Assembly: GCA_035620975.1 (NCBI GenBank)
Contig: DASPFV010000333.1
Coordinates: forward strand, 1 to 33,798
Origin: DASPFV01 sp035620975
GTDB lineage: Bacteria; Acidobacteriota; Vicinamibacteria; Vicinamibacterales; 2-12-FULL-66-21
Reading direction: 5' to 3'
DNA: 33,798 bases
Made by a program: the position numbers and the translations under genes. Below are positions 23,837 to 31,317 of this stretch, piece after piece (within the stretch, counting starts at the first letter, position 1; each line of letters starts with the position of its first letter). The notes under the pieces are model-generated. The model was not told the DNA's origin. It did not search any database and saw nothing but the letters and a program-made list of their open reading frames with translations.

Positions 23837-24115
23837 TCAATACCGCGCCTGGTTCGTGCCGGCGACTTCGTGGAATGTGCGCCAGCCCTCGTTGGCGGCG
23901 TTGCGCGCTTTGTCGACCGTGCCGCGCACGCGGTTCAACTCCCCCATGAAATCGTCGAGGCGCGGCTCGATCTGCTCGCGGAGTCTCCTACCGTTTTCGG
24001 TCAGATAGAGCCAGCCCCACACCCCTCCGATCACTGCCCCGATCATAGTCGCCATGAGGACCCGCGATCGCTCGTCCACAGCCCCTCCTCCGATACCGGA
24101 TGTCCCGGTACTCAT
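23837..24115 (-). CDS. small YtxH-like membrane protein
   Basis: A 92-residue protein from ATG 24113-24115 (GATGGTGA lies upstream as a fair ribosome site). A hydrophobic segment MATMIGAVIGGVWGWLYLT (about 21-39) is followed by an amphipathic helix ENGRRLREQIEPRLDDFMGE and VRGTVDKARNAANEGW. The TENGRRLREQIEP pattern is the one after the membrane helix in YtxH-type proteins. It follows the mlaD-like gene by 90 bases on the same strand and may share its transcript. Confidence 0.75.
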   Translation of the reverse strand: MSTGTSGIGGGAVDERSRVLMATMIGAVIGGVWGWLYLTENGRRLREQIEPRLDDFMGELNRVRGTVDKARNAANEGWRTFHEVAGTNQARY

Positions 24116-24205
24116 CTTTTCACCATCAAACCGCATGCCACAACGCCGAGCTCGCTCGCCAGCGGTCGAGCTTAGGCCCTCCTCCAATGCCCGCCTCCCC
24201 TTTCC

Positions 24206-25540
24206 CTAGGGGCCTACGAACAGCGCCAGGGCCACACCATCCCAGCCATCGCCACGCGGCGCCCCGGTGGCTTCACGGCCCATGGGCATGACGGCGACGA
24301 CCTCCGGGCTGAGCTCGAAGCGCGCCAGCACGTAGTCCCTGACGAGTCGCCCGCGCCGGCGGCTCGCCAGAAACCGCTGGTCGGCCGTCGTGCCGTCCGC
24401 ATAGCCCTCGATTATGAGCGGGCTCGTTCGGGGGTACTTGAGGAACTGCGACATGACGGAGTCGATTCGGCTCCGGCCGTCGGCCGTCAGCCGCTCAGTC
24501 CCCTCGTCGGTCCGCTCGAAGAGGAACTCTGCGCCGATCCAGATCCGCAACGGCCGCCGATCGGCCGATTCGAGGGCGCCCTTCCGGTAGTCCTCGACGG
24601 AGACATCGTCGAGATCGAAATAGCCGCGGCGGTTGAAGTAGCCCCGGAAGAAGAACGAGCGCTTCAGCGCCTCGGTGTTCTCGGCGAGGTCCGCCATGGC
24701 GTCGCGCGCGTACGCGAGCGTCTGGGCCAGCGTGCCGGTCAGGCCCTGGACCGCGCCGTTCTCCCCCCGCAGGTCTGCCAGCGCCGCCCGCGCTTCGTCG
24801 CTCGCCCGGCGCAGGTTGGCCACCGTCTGCTCGGCTTCGGTGGCGATGCCTCGCGCCCGCTCGTACAGCGCGTCGTCGGTCAGGAGCTTGCCCACGCTGC
24901 CGCGGCCGCTCCGGATTCCGGAGACGATCTCCTCCAGGTCCGACGCAACCTGCTCGGTCGAGCTGACCACCTCCCGGGCATCCTGGCCGATATCGGTGAT
25001 GAGCTCCCGAGCCGACTGAGCCGTGACGGTGACCGCCTCGAGTGCCTCCTCGATGTCTGATTTGAGTACGGTGATGGTCGCATTGACCGTATCGACCGTA
25101 TCGCTCATCTTCTCGAGGAGGTTCGTGATGTCGAAGGGCTCGCGGCTCGCGATCGTGCCGCCGTCCTCGACCGGAGGCGCGTCGGGGGTGCCCGGCTCGA
25201 CCTGCACGAACTTGTTGCCGACGAGGCCGTCGTTCTGAATGGAGGCGACCGAGTCGGTCCGCAGCAGTGGCCGGAGCTCGCTTCGCACCCGCATGCGGAC
25301 CCTGAAGCGGTCCGCCGGCCCTGGAGGCACCTGAATCTGCTCCACCTCGCCCGCCGTCATCCCGGCGACCCTCACGACGGCGCCATTCTCGAGCCCCGCG
25401 ATCGTGGCGAACTCGGCGTGCACGCGGACGGTGTCGCTGAAGAGCATCCGCCGGTCGCCGATCAGGAACAGCCCGACGCCGAAGAGCAGGACGCCCGCGA
25501 TGAGGAACACGCCGACGGCTGCCAGCCTGGATGGTCCCAT
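24206..25540 (-). CDS. MlaD-like MCE-domain protein fused to an OmpA-like domain
   Basis: A 444-residue periplasmic protein anchored by an N-terminal helix (8-27). MCE domain at about 38-117 (VRVAGMTAGEVEQIQV, DGLVGNKFVQVEPG). A long helical, coiled-coil part spans about 140-295. The C-terminal OmpA-like domain (about 350-442) keeps the peptidoglycan-binding pattern: EGYADG with D382 and SRRRGRLVRDYVL (393-405). MCE proteins form hexameric rings that carry phospholipids across the periplasm. The OmpA-like end could clamp the helical needle to peptidoglycan. It starts six bases after the ATPase gene of the same operon. Confidence 0.9.
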   Translation of the reverse strand: MGPSRLAAVGVFLIAGVLLFGVGLFLIGDRRMLFSDTVRVHAEFATIAGLENGAVVRVAGMTAGEVEQIQVPPGPADRFRVRMRVRSELRPLLRTDSVASIQNDGLVGNKFVQVEPGTPDAPPVEDGGTIASREPFDITNLLEKMSDTVDTVNATITVLKSDIEEALEAVTVTAQSARELITDIGQDAREVVSSTEQVASDLEEIVSGIRSGRGSVGKLLTDDALYERARGIATEAEQTVANLRRASDEARAALADLRGENGAVQGLTGTLAQTLAYARDAMADLAENTEALKRSFFFRGYFNRRGYFDLDDVSVEDYRKGALESADRRPLRIWIGAEFLFERTDEGTERLTADGRSRIDSVMSQFLKYPRTSPLIIEGYADGTTADQRFLASRRRGRLVRDYVLARFELSPEVVAVMPMGREATGAPRGDGWDGVALALFVGP

Positions 25541-25546
25541 CGCGCC

Positions 25547-26329
25547 CTAGCCCGAGTGGCGGGACGACATGAACGCCCGCACGATCGGGTTCGCACTCCG
25601 ATCGAAGTGGTCGGCCGAACCGCGCTCGACCACCTGGCCCTCGTGCAGCATGATCAGCTCGTCGCCCAGCCGGCGCGCGCTGGGGATGTTATGGGTGACG
25701 ATCACGAGCGTCCGCCCGCCGCGCTCCTTCAAGTCCAGCAGCAGCGAGTCGATCTCGTCCGCCGTGATGGGGTCGAGCCCTGCGCTGGGCTCGTCGACGA
25801 GCAGGAGCGGCGGATCGAGGGCGAGCGCCCGGGCAAGTCCAGCGCGCTTGCGCATTCCGCCCGAAAGGGCGCCGGGCATCTTGTCCTCCTCCCCTTCGAG
25901 CCCCACGGCCGCGAGCTTCTCGCGGACCCGCGCCCGGATCTCGTCCTGCGCCATGCTGGTGTGCCGGCGCACGGGGAACGCGACGTTCTCGCCGACGGTG
26001 ATCGAGTCGAAGAGCGCGGCGTTCTGGAAGAGGAAGCCGATTCCCTGCCGGACGCGCGACAGCTCGCGCGTCCCCGCGTGCGCCACGTCCGTCCCGTCGA
26101 CCAGCACGCGCCCGCGATCCGGCCGCACGAGACCGACGATGTGCCGGAGCGTGACGCTCTTGCCGGTGCCGCTGCGTCCGAGGATCACGAACCCCGTCCC
26201 GGCACGCACCTCGAACGACACGTTCGCCAGCACGTTCCTCCGGCCGAACGTCTTGGAGATGCCCTCGAGGCGCACGGCGTGCGCCGCGGTGCCGGACGTG
26301 GAGCCGGCCGGGCCCAGCGCCGCGCTCAT
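25547..26329 (-). CDS. mlaF: phospholipid/MCE ABC transporter ATP-binding protein (MlaF-like)
   Basis: A 260-residue ATPase with Walker A GRSGTGKS, Q-loop LFQNAALFDSITVGENVAFP, the family-type signature LSGGMRKRAGLARALALDP and Walker B LLLVDEPSAGLDP, and H-loop VTHN. The SGGMRKR sequence and the 'NAALFDSxTVxENV' segment mark the MlaF/Ttg2A class that energises MCE lipid transporters. Its ATG overlaps the mlaE stop as ATGA. The N-terminus (about 16 residues before AVRLEGISKTFG) is a little longer than usual. Confidence 0.94.
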   Translation of the reverse strand: MSAALGPAGSTSGTAAHAVRLEGISKTFGRRNVLANVSFEVRAGTGFVILGRSGTGKSVTLRHIVGLVRPDRGRVLVDGTDVAHAGTRELSRVRQGIGFLFQNAALFDSITVGENVAFPVRRHTSMAQDEIRARVREKLAAVGLEGEEDKMPGALSGGMRKRAGLARALALDPPLLLVDEPSAGLDPITADEIDSLLLDLKERGGRTLVIVTHNIPSARRLGDELIMLHEGQVVERGSADHFDRSANPIVRAFMSSRHSG

Positions 26330-27114
26330 CGGCCCGCGACCTCGGGGAAGAGAAAGAAGATGGCCCGGACGAGCAGGACGTTCGAAACGATGATCAGAAT
26401 GGAGGACAGCACCACGGCCCGGGTCGAGGCGCGCCCCACACCCGCCGTGCCCGACTGCGTGTTGAACCCGAGATAGGACGAGACCGTCGCGATGATGAAC
26501 CCGAACACGATTGTCTTGGCCGTGGCGGGGATGTAGTCGCTCATCCCGATCAGCGAGAAGGCGCGCTCGAAGTAGAGTGCGAGCGACATGCCGGAGATCG
26601 CGCGCTCGGCCAGGAATCCGCCCAGCATGCCCGAGAAGTTCATCACGGTCGTGAGGATGGGCACGGCGATCATGCACGCGGCCACCCGCGTGACGACGAG
26701 ATAGCGGAACGCGTCCACCGCGCTCGCTTCCAGCGCGTCGATCTGCTCGGTGACGCGCATCGCGCCCAGCTCGGCACCGATGCCCGCCCCGATCCGCCCC
26801 GAGAGCAGCAGGCCGGCCGTGAGCGGGCCCGTTTCACGCACGAGCGCGATCGCGAGCCCCGCGGGAATCATCGACTCCGCCCCGAAGCGCTCGAGCGATG
26901 CCCGGGTGTGCATCGAGAGCACGACCCCGACGGCCAGCCCCGACACGGCGATCAGAGGCGCCGATCGGAAGCCCAGCTCGTAGAGCTGGCGGACGGTCTC
27001 GCGGACCTCGAAGGGAGGCACGACGAGCGCCCTCGCCGCCGCGAGGGCGAACAGCGCGGCCTCCCCGACCGTCGCCAGGAACGACAAGACAGCACCGGCA
27101 GCACGGTCGAGCAT
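26326..27114 (-). CDS. mlaE: MlaE-like ABC permease of an MCE lipid transporter
   Basis: A 262-residue permease of the MlaE/TrpD-TGD1 class with the conserved EQIDALEASAVDAFRYLVVTRVAA segment and five to six hydrophobic stretches. SGRIGAGIGAELGAMRVTEQ precedes this and is typical of the family. It supplies the membrane part for the mlaF and MlaD-like products. ATG at 27112-27114 gives the standard N-terminal amphipathic helix; a long overlapping frame upstream is the shadow of the regulator gene, whose stop is 32 bases away. Part of the operon regulator-mlaE-mlaF-mlaD. Confidence 0.94.
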   Translation of the reverse strand: MLDRAAGAVLSFLATVGEAALFALAAARALVVPPFEVRETVRQLYELGFRSAPLIAVSGLAVGVVLSMHTRASLERFGAESMIPAGLAIALVRETGPLTAGLLLSGRIGAGIGAELGAMRVTEQIDALEASAVDAFRYLVVTRVAACMIAVPILTTVMNFSGMLGGFLAERAISGMSLALYFERAFSLIGMSDYIPATAKTIVFGFIIATVSSYLGFNTQSGTAGVGRASTRAVVLSSILIIVSNVLLVRAIFFLFPEVAGR

Positions 27115-27146
27115 GCGGGCGTTCGAGCTGGGATGCACGAGACCGC

Positions 27147-28544
27147 TCAGACGGCCGCCATCCGCCGGCTGGCTTTGCCGCCGTCCTGGATTTCGTGCTT
27201 CTTCATCTTGCTGTAGAGCGTCGGGCGATAGAGGCCGAGGATCTGGGCCGCTTCCTGCTTGTTCCAGTTCGTGCGCTGGAGCGTCTGCAGGATGGCCATC
27301 TTCTCGATCTCCGCCAGGGTCCGGTGCGGCGGGATCACGAACTCCGTCGTGGTCGTCGTCTCCGTCCGGAGCGACTCGGGCAGATCGTTGACCGTGATCT
27401 CCGGGCCTTTCGCAACGAGCACGCCGCGCTCGATGACGTTCTCCAGCTCCCGGACGTTGCCGGGCCACCGGTGGCGGATGAGCACGTGGTACGCCGCCGG
27501 CGCAATCGACTTGACGTTCCGCTGGTGACGCTGCCGGTACTTCTCGAGGAAGTGCTCGCAGAGCAGCGGGATGTCCTCGGTGCGCTCCCGCAGCGGCGGC
27601 ACCCGGAGCGTGATCGTGTTGATGCGGAAGTAGAGGTCCTCGCGCAGCTTGCCGTCGCGCAGGGCGGCGTCGAGGTCGATGTTCGTGGCGCAGATCAGGC
27701 GGAAGTCGACGCGCACGATCCGATCGCTCCCGATCGGCCGGTACTCGCGCTCCTGCAGGACCCGCAGGAGCTTCGTCTGCAGGTACGAGGGCATCTCGCC
27801 GATCTCGTCGAGCAGCAGCGAGCCCCCTTCGGCCATCTCGAAGAGCCCCTCCCTGTCGGTCTGGGCGCCGGTGAACGCGCCTTTCTTGTAGCCGAACAGC
27901 TCGGACTCGATCAGATCCTTCGGAATGGCGGCGCAGTTGATCTTGATGAACGGGCCCTTGGTGCGCTTGCTGTTGTAGTGGAGGGCGTTCGCGATGAGCT
28001 CCTTGCCTGTCCCGTTCTCCCCCTGGATCAGGATGTTCGCGTCGCTCCCGGCCACGCTCTCGACCAGCTCCAGCACTTCGTGCATCTTCTTGCTCTTGCC
28101 GATGATGTTCCCGAAGCGGAACTGCTGATCCAGCTTCTGCTTGAGCAGCAGGTTCTCCCCGACCAGGTCCCGGCGCTCGATCGCCTTCTCGAGCATCGCC
28201 AGCAGCGTGTCGGGCTCGATCGGTTTCTCGACGAAGCTGTGCGCGCCCGCCTTCATCGCCTCGACCGCCTTGGGAACGGTCCCGTGGCCCGTGATCACGA
28301 TCACCTCGGTGTCGCCGAAGGTCTGCTTGAACTTCCGCAGAAGCTCGAGACCGTCCGCATCGGGCAGCATCATGTCGGTCACGACCACGTCGGGCTTCCA
28401 GGTCCTGAAGATTTCTTCCCCCCGCGTGCCGATCATCGCGGTGCGCACCTCGTAGCCTTCGTGCTCGAGCAGGATCTTCAGCCACTCGATCATGGACGGC
28501 TCGTCGTCGATGGCGAGCACGCGGTGTTTCTTTTTCATCGTCAT
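27147..28544 (-). CDS. NtrC-family sigma-54-dependent response regulator
   Basis: A 465-residue regulator. Receiver domain 1-120 with D57 (VVVTDMMLP) and K107 (FVEKPI). AAA+ domain about 143-380: Walker A GENGTGKE (174-181), GAFTGA (221-226), the sigma-54 contact loop, and Walker B SLLLDEIGE (241-249). C-terminal Fis-type helix-turn-helix with NKQEAAQILGLYRPTLYSKM (about 428-450). It activates sigma-54 RNA polymerase after phosphorylation. No partner histidine kinase is in the window. It heads the operon with the lipid transporter genes, so it may control them or be co-expressed with them. Confidence 0.95.
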   Translation of the reverse strand: MTMKKKHRVLAIDDEPSMIEWLKILLEHEGYEVRTAMIGTRGEEIFRTWKPDVVVTDMMLPDADGLELLRKFKQTFGDTEVIVITGHGTVPKAVEAMKAGAHSFVEKPIEPDTLLAMLEKAIERRDLVGENLLLKQKLDQQFRFGNIIGKSKKMHEVLELVESVAGSDANILIQGENGTGKELIANALHYNSKRTKGPFIKINCAAIPKDLIESELFGYKKGAFTGAQTDREGLFEMAEGGSLLLDEIGEMPSYLQTKLLRVLQEREYRPIGSDRIVRVDFRLICATNIDLDAALRDGKLREDLYFRINTITLRVPPLRERTEDIPLLCEHFLEKYRQRHQRNVKSIAPAAYHVLIRHRWPGNVRELENVIERGVLVAKGPEITVNDLPESLRTETTTTTEFVIPPHRTLAEIEKMAILQTLQRTNWNKQEAAQILGLYRPTLYSKMKKHEIQDGGKASRRMAAV

Positions 28545-28610
28545 GGCCCGATCCTCGTAGCTTTATGATGACTCGACAGAATACATCGACGTCCGGCGAC
28601 GGCAGCGGAA

Positions 28611-28639
28611 ATTATACACAAATCGGGTCGGAGTGTTCA
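28611..28639 (-). promoter_or_regulatory. housekeeping-type promoter for the NtrC-family gene
   Basis: On the minus strand the -35-like TGAACA (28634-28639) and a consensus -10 TATAAT (28611-28616) are separated by 17 bases. The predicted start near 28604 gives a leader of about 60 bases before the ATG at 28544. Confidence 0.6.
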
Positions 28640-28731
28640 TTTTGAGACACGTGTATGATCGAGATGCAGCAGGTCTGCGGTTGGCCGCGCCGTGCCTGGC
28701 CGCGACGGCAGGGGTTGCAGGGACCAGGCGC

Positions 28732-28737
28732 TATAAT
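28732..28737 (+). promoter_or_regulatory. consensus -10 element giving a leaderless transcript
   Basis: TATAAT ends seven bases before the ATG at 28745, so the transcript should start at or within a base or two of the start codon. No clear -35 is visible. It would drive the zinc-ribbon gene and the downstream carboxylase cluster. Confidence 0.5.
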
Positions 28738-28744
28738 CCCGCCC

Positions 28745-28915
28745 ATGCCTCAGCCCGACGTGCCCCGCACGCCCGATCGCCCCCGCACGACCGACCGTCG
28801 GTGCGCTGACGACGACAGGGTGCTCTGCGAGCGCTGCGGCGCTGAGATGTTCCGCATGCACGCCGTCTGGCGCTGCCCCGCCTGCCGCTACAAGACCGAC
28901 TGCTGCGGTTGGTGA
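28745..28915 (+). CDS. zinc-ribbon microprotein
   Basis: A 56-residue protein. A disordered Pro/Arg/Asp-rich start (1-24) is followed by a compact zinc ribbon: CERCGAEMF and CPACRYKTDCCGW, giving CxxC pairs (28-31 and 44-47) plus two further Cys at the end. The ATG at 28745 is chosen because of the adjacent TATAAT; an earlier in-frame ATG (28655) would lie upstream of that promoter. It ends one base before the likely start of the carboxylase beta subunit gene. Its role is unknown. Confidence 0.6.
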   Translation: MPQPDVPRTPDRPRTTDRRCADDDRVLCERCGAEMFRMHAVWRCPACRYKTDCCGW

Positions 28916-28916
28916 C

Positions 28917-30524
28917 TTGGAGATCCTCCACTCCCACATCGACACGAGCTCTGACGTGTTTCGGGCCAACCGGGCGCGCATGGAAGCGCTCGTCGACGAG
29001 CTCCGCCAGCGCCTCTCGGCGGTCCGCGAGGGCGGCGGACCGCGCTACGTGCAGCGCCATCGCGGGCAGGGCAAGCTCCCCGTGCGCGAGCGGCTCGAGC
29101 GACTGCTCGACCGCGCCTCGCCGTTCCTCGAGCTCTCGCCGCTGGCGGCATGGGGCGTCTACGAAAACGAAGCCCCCGCGGCAGGGCTGATAACCGGAAT
29201 TGGCCGGGTGTCCGGGCGCGAGGTGCTCATTGTCGCCAACGACGCCACGGTCAAGGGCGGGACGTATTACCCGCTGACGGTGAAGAAGCACCTGCGCGCG
29301 CAGCAGGTAGCCCTCGAGAACCGGCTGCCCTGCCTGTACCTGGTCGACTCAGGGGGAGCGTTCCTCCCGCTGCAGGCCGAGGTCTTTCCCGATCGCGAAC
29401 ATTTCGGACGCATCTTCTTCAACCAGGCGCGCATGTCGGCCGAGCGCATCCCGCAGATTGCCGTCGTCATGGGGTCGTGCACCGCGGGAGGCGCCTACGT
29501 GCCGGCGATGTCGGACGAGACGATCATCGTCAAGGGCACGGGCACCATCTTCCTGGGAGGTCCGCCCCTCGTGAAAGCGGCGACCGGCGAGGAGGTCACG
29601 GCCGAGGAGCTCGGCGGCGCCGACGTGCACACCCGCCTCTCGGGGGTCGCCGACTACCTGGCCGAGGACGACGAGCATGCGCTGCAGCTCGCGCGGACGA
29701 TCGTGGGCACGCTCAACACGGTGAAGCGCCTGCCGGCGGACGTCACGGCCCCCGAGGAGCCCGTGTACGATCCCGGCGAGATTTACGGCATCGTCAGTGC
29801 CGATACGCGGAAGGCCTACGACGTTCGCGAGATAGTCGCGCGTCTGGTCGACGGCTCGCGGTTCGACGAGTTCAAGGAGCGCTACGGCACGACGCTGGTG
29901 ACCGGCTTCGCGCGGCTCCACGGCTTCCTGGTCGGGATCGTGGCGAACAACGGCGTGCTCTTCTCCGAGTCCGCCCTCAAGGCGACGCACTTCATCGAGC
30001 TGTGCAACCTGAGGGGCATCCCGCTCGTGTTCCTGCAGAACATCACCGGCTTCATCGTGGGCAGGCAGTACGAACGCGCGGGCATCGCGAAGGACGGCGC
30101 CAAGATGGTGCACGCCGTCGCGAACTCGGTAGTGCCGAAGTTCACCGTCATCGTCGGCGGCTCCTTCGGCGCGGGCAACTACGGGATGTGCGGCCGCGCG
30201 TACGAGCCGCGGCTCCTGTGGATGTGGCCCAACGCGCGCATTTCCGTCATGGGGGGCGAGCAGGCCGCGGCAGTGCTCGCGACCGTGAAGCGGGATCAGC
30301 TCGCGCGCGAGGGCCGGACGCTGTCGCCCGACGAGGAGGAGGCGATTCGCGCACCCATCCTGCAGAAATACGAGGAGGAGGGCTCTCCGTACTACTCCTC
30401 GGCCAGGCTCTGGGACGACGGCATCCTGGATCCGGTCGACACGCGTGCGGCGCTCGCGCTCGGGCTGTCGGCCGCGTTCAACGCGCCCATCCCTGACGCC
30501 AGGTTCGGCGTCTTCCGCATGTGA
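28917..30524 (+). CDS. methylcrotonoyl-CoA carboxylase carboxyltransferase (beta) subunit
   Basis: A 535-residue carboxyltransferase (LiuB/MccB type) that transfers CO2 from carboxybiotin to 3-methylcrotonyl-CoA in leucine catabolism. Family motifs: RGQGKLPVRERLERLLDRASPFLELSPLAAWGVYE, the glycine-rich LVDSGGAFLPLQAEVFPDREHFGRIF that is typical of the methylcrotonyl branch, PAMSDETIIV, GGPPLVKAATGEEV and NITGFIVGRQYERAGIAKDGAKM, and the C-terminal WDDGILDP. The likely start is the TTG at 28917, right after the zinc-ribbon stop, because the homologous N-terminus (IDTSSDVFRANRARM) begins there; the first ATG (M22) would cut this. Length is standard. Confidence 0.94.
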   Translation: MEILHSHIDTSSDVFRANRARMEALVDELRQRLSAVREGGGPRYVQRHRGQGKLPVRERLERLLDRASPFLELSPLAAWGVYENEAPAAGLITGIGRVSGREVLIVANDATVKGGTYYPLTVKKHLRAQQVALENRLPCLYLVDSGGAFLPLQAEVFPDREHFGRIFFNQARMSAERIPQIAVVMGSCTAGGAYVPAMSDETIIVKGTGTIFLGGPPLVKAATGEEVTAEELGGADVHTRLSGVADYLAEDDEHALQLARTIVGTLNTVKRLPADVTAPEEPVYDPGEIYGIVSADTRKAYDVREIVARLVDGSRFDEFKERYGTTLVTGFARLHGFLVGIVANNGVLFSESALKATHFIELCNLRGIPLVFLQNITGFIVGRQYERAGIAKDGAKMVHAVANSVVPKFTVIVGGSFGAGNYGMCGRAYEPRLLWMWPNARISVMGGEQAAAVLATVKRDQLAREGRTLSPDEEEAIRAPILQKYEEEGSPYYSSARLWDDGILDPVDTRAALALGLSAAFNAPIPDARFGVFRM

Positions 30525-30537
30525 CCGGACTGCCTCC

Positions 30538-31317
30538 ATGCCCTCGACCCTGACGATTGCCACGGACGGCGGCGTCGCGCGAGTCACGCTGAACCGTCCC
30601 GACGTCCGCAACGCGTTCAACGAGACGCTCATCGCCGAGCTGACGGCATGGGCCGCGCGCGTGCGGCAGGCCGAGCCGATTCGAGCGGCCGTCCTCGCGG
30701 GCGCCGGCCGCGCGTTCTGCGCGGGGGCGGATCTGACGTGGATGTCGCGCATGGTGGGCTACTCGATGGAGGAGAACCTGGAGGACGCTCGGGCCGCGGC
30801 CCGCCTGTTCCAGATCCTGAACGCGCTGCCCGTGCCGCTCATCGGCCGCGTCCAGGGCGCGGCGCTCGGCGGGGGCGCCGGGCTCGCCGCGGTCTGCGAT
30901 ATCGTCGTCGCTGCCGACGACGCGGTGTTCGGCTTCACCGAGGCGAAGCTGGGGATCCTGCCGTCGATGATCGCGCCATTCGTGATCGCGAAGATCGGCC
31001 AGTCGGCGGCGCGGGACCTGTTCCTGACGGCATCGCGATTCCCCGCGGCGCGGGCGCGCGAGATCGGGCTGGTCCACTACGTCGTGCCCGCCGCGGACCT
31101 CGACGCGACCATCGAGCGTCTCCTGGCGGAGGTGCTGACGTCCGCCCCCGGCGCAGTGTCTGCGGCCAAGGCGCTGATACCGGCCGTGGCGGGACGGGCC
31201 CCGGAGGATGTTTTCGATCTGACGACGGCGACGATCGCGCGCCATCGCACGTCGCGCGAGGGACAGGACGGCATGCGCGCCTTTCTCGAGAAGCGCAAGG
31301 CGCCGTGGGTGCCCTGA
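30538..31317 (+). CDS. enoyl-CoA hydratase/isomerase family protein, likely methylglutaconyl-CoA hydratase
   Basis: A 259-residue crotonase-fold enzyme. Visible signatures: VTLNRPDVRNAFNETLI, the first oxyanion segment GRAFCAGADLTWM, and the second, QGAALGGGAGLAAVCDIVVAADDAVFGFTEAKLGI. The ADLTWM and ENLEDARAAARLFQILN segments are those of methylglutaconyl-CoA hydratases. It converts 3-methylglutaconyl-CoA to HMG-CoA (LiuC step). Position between the carboxylase subunits supports that assignment. ATG 30538 is 13 bases after the beta subunit stop. The gene end overlaps the next coding start by 13 bases. Confidence 0.92.
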   Translation: MPSTLTIATDGGVARVTLNRPDVRNAFNETLIAELTAWAARVRQAEPIRAAVLAGAGRAFCAGADLTWMSRMVGYSMEENLEDARAAARLFQILNALPVPLIGRVQGAALGGGAGLAAVCDIVVAADDAVFGFTEAKLGILPSMIAPFVIAKIGQSAARDLFLTASRFPAARAREIGLVHYVVPAADLDATIERLLAEVLTSAPGAVSAAKALIPAVAGRAPEDVFDLTTATIARHRTSREGQDGMRAFLEKRKAPWVP

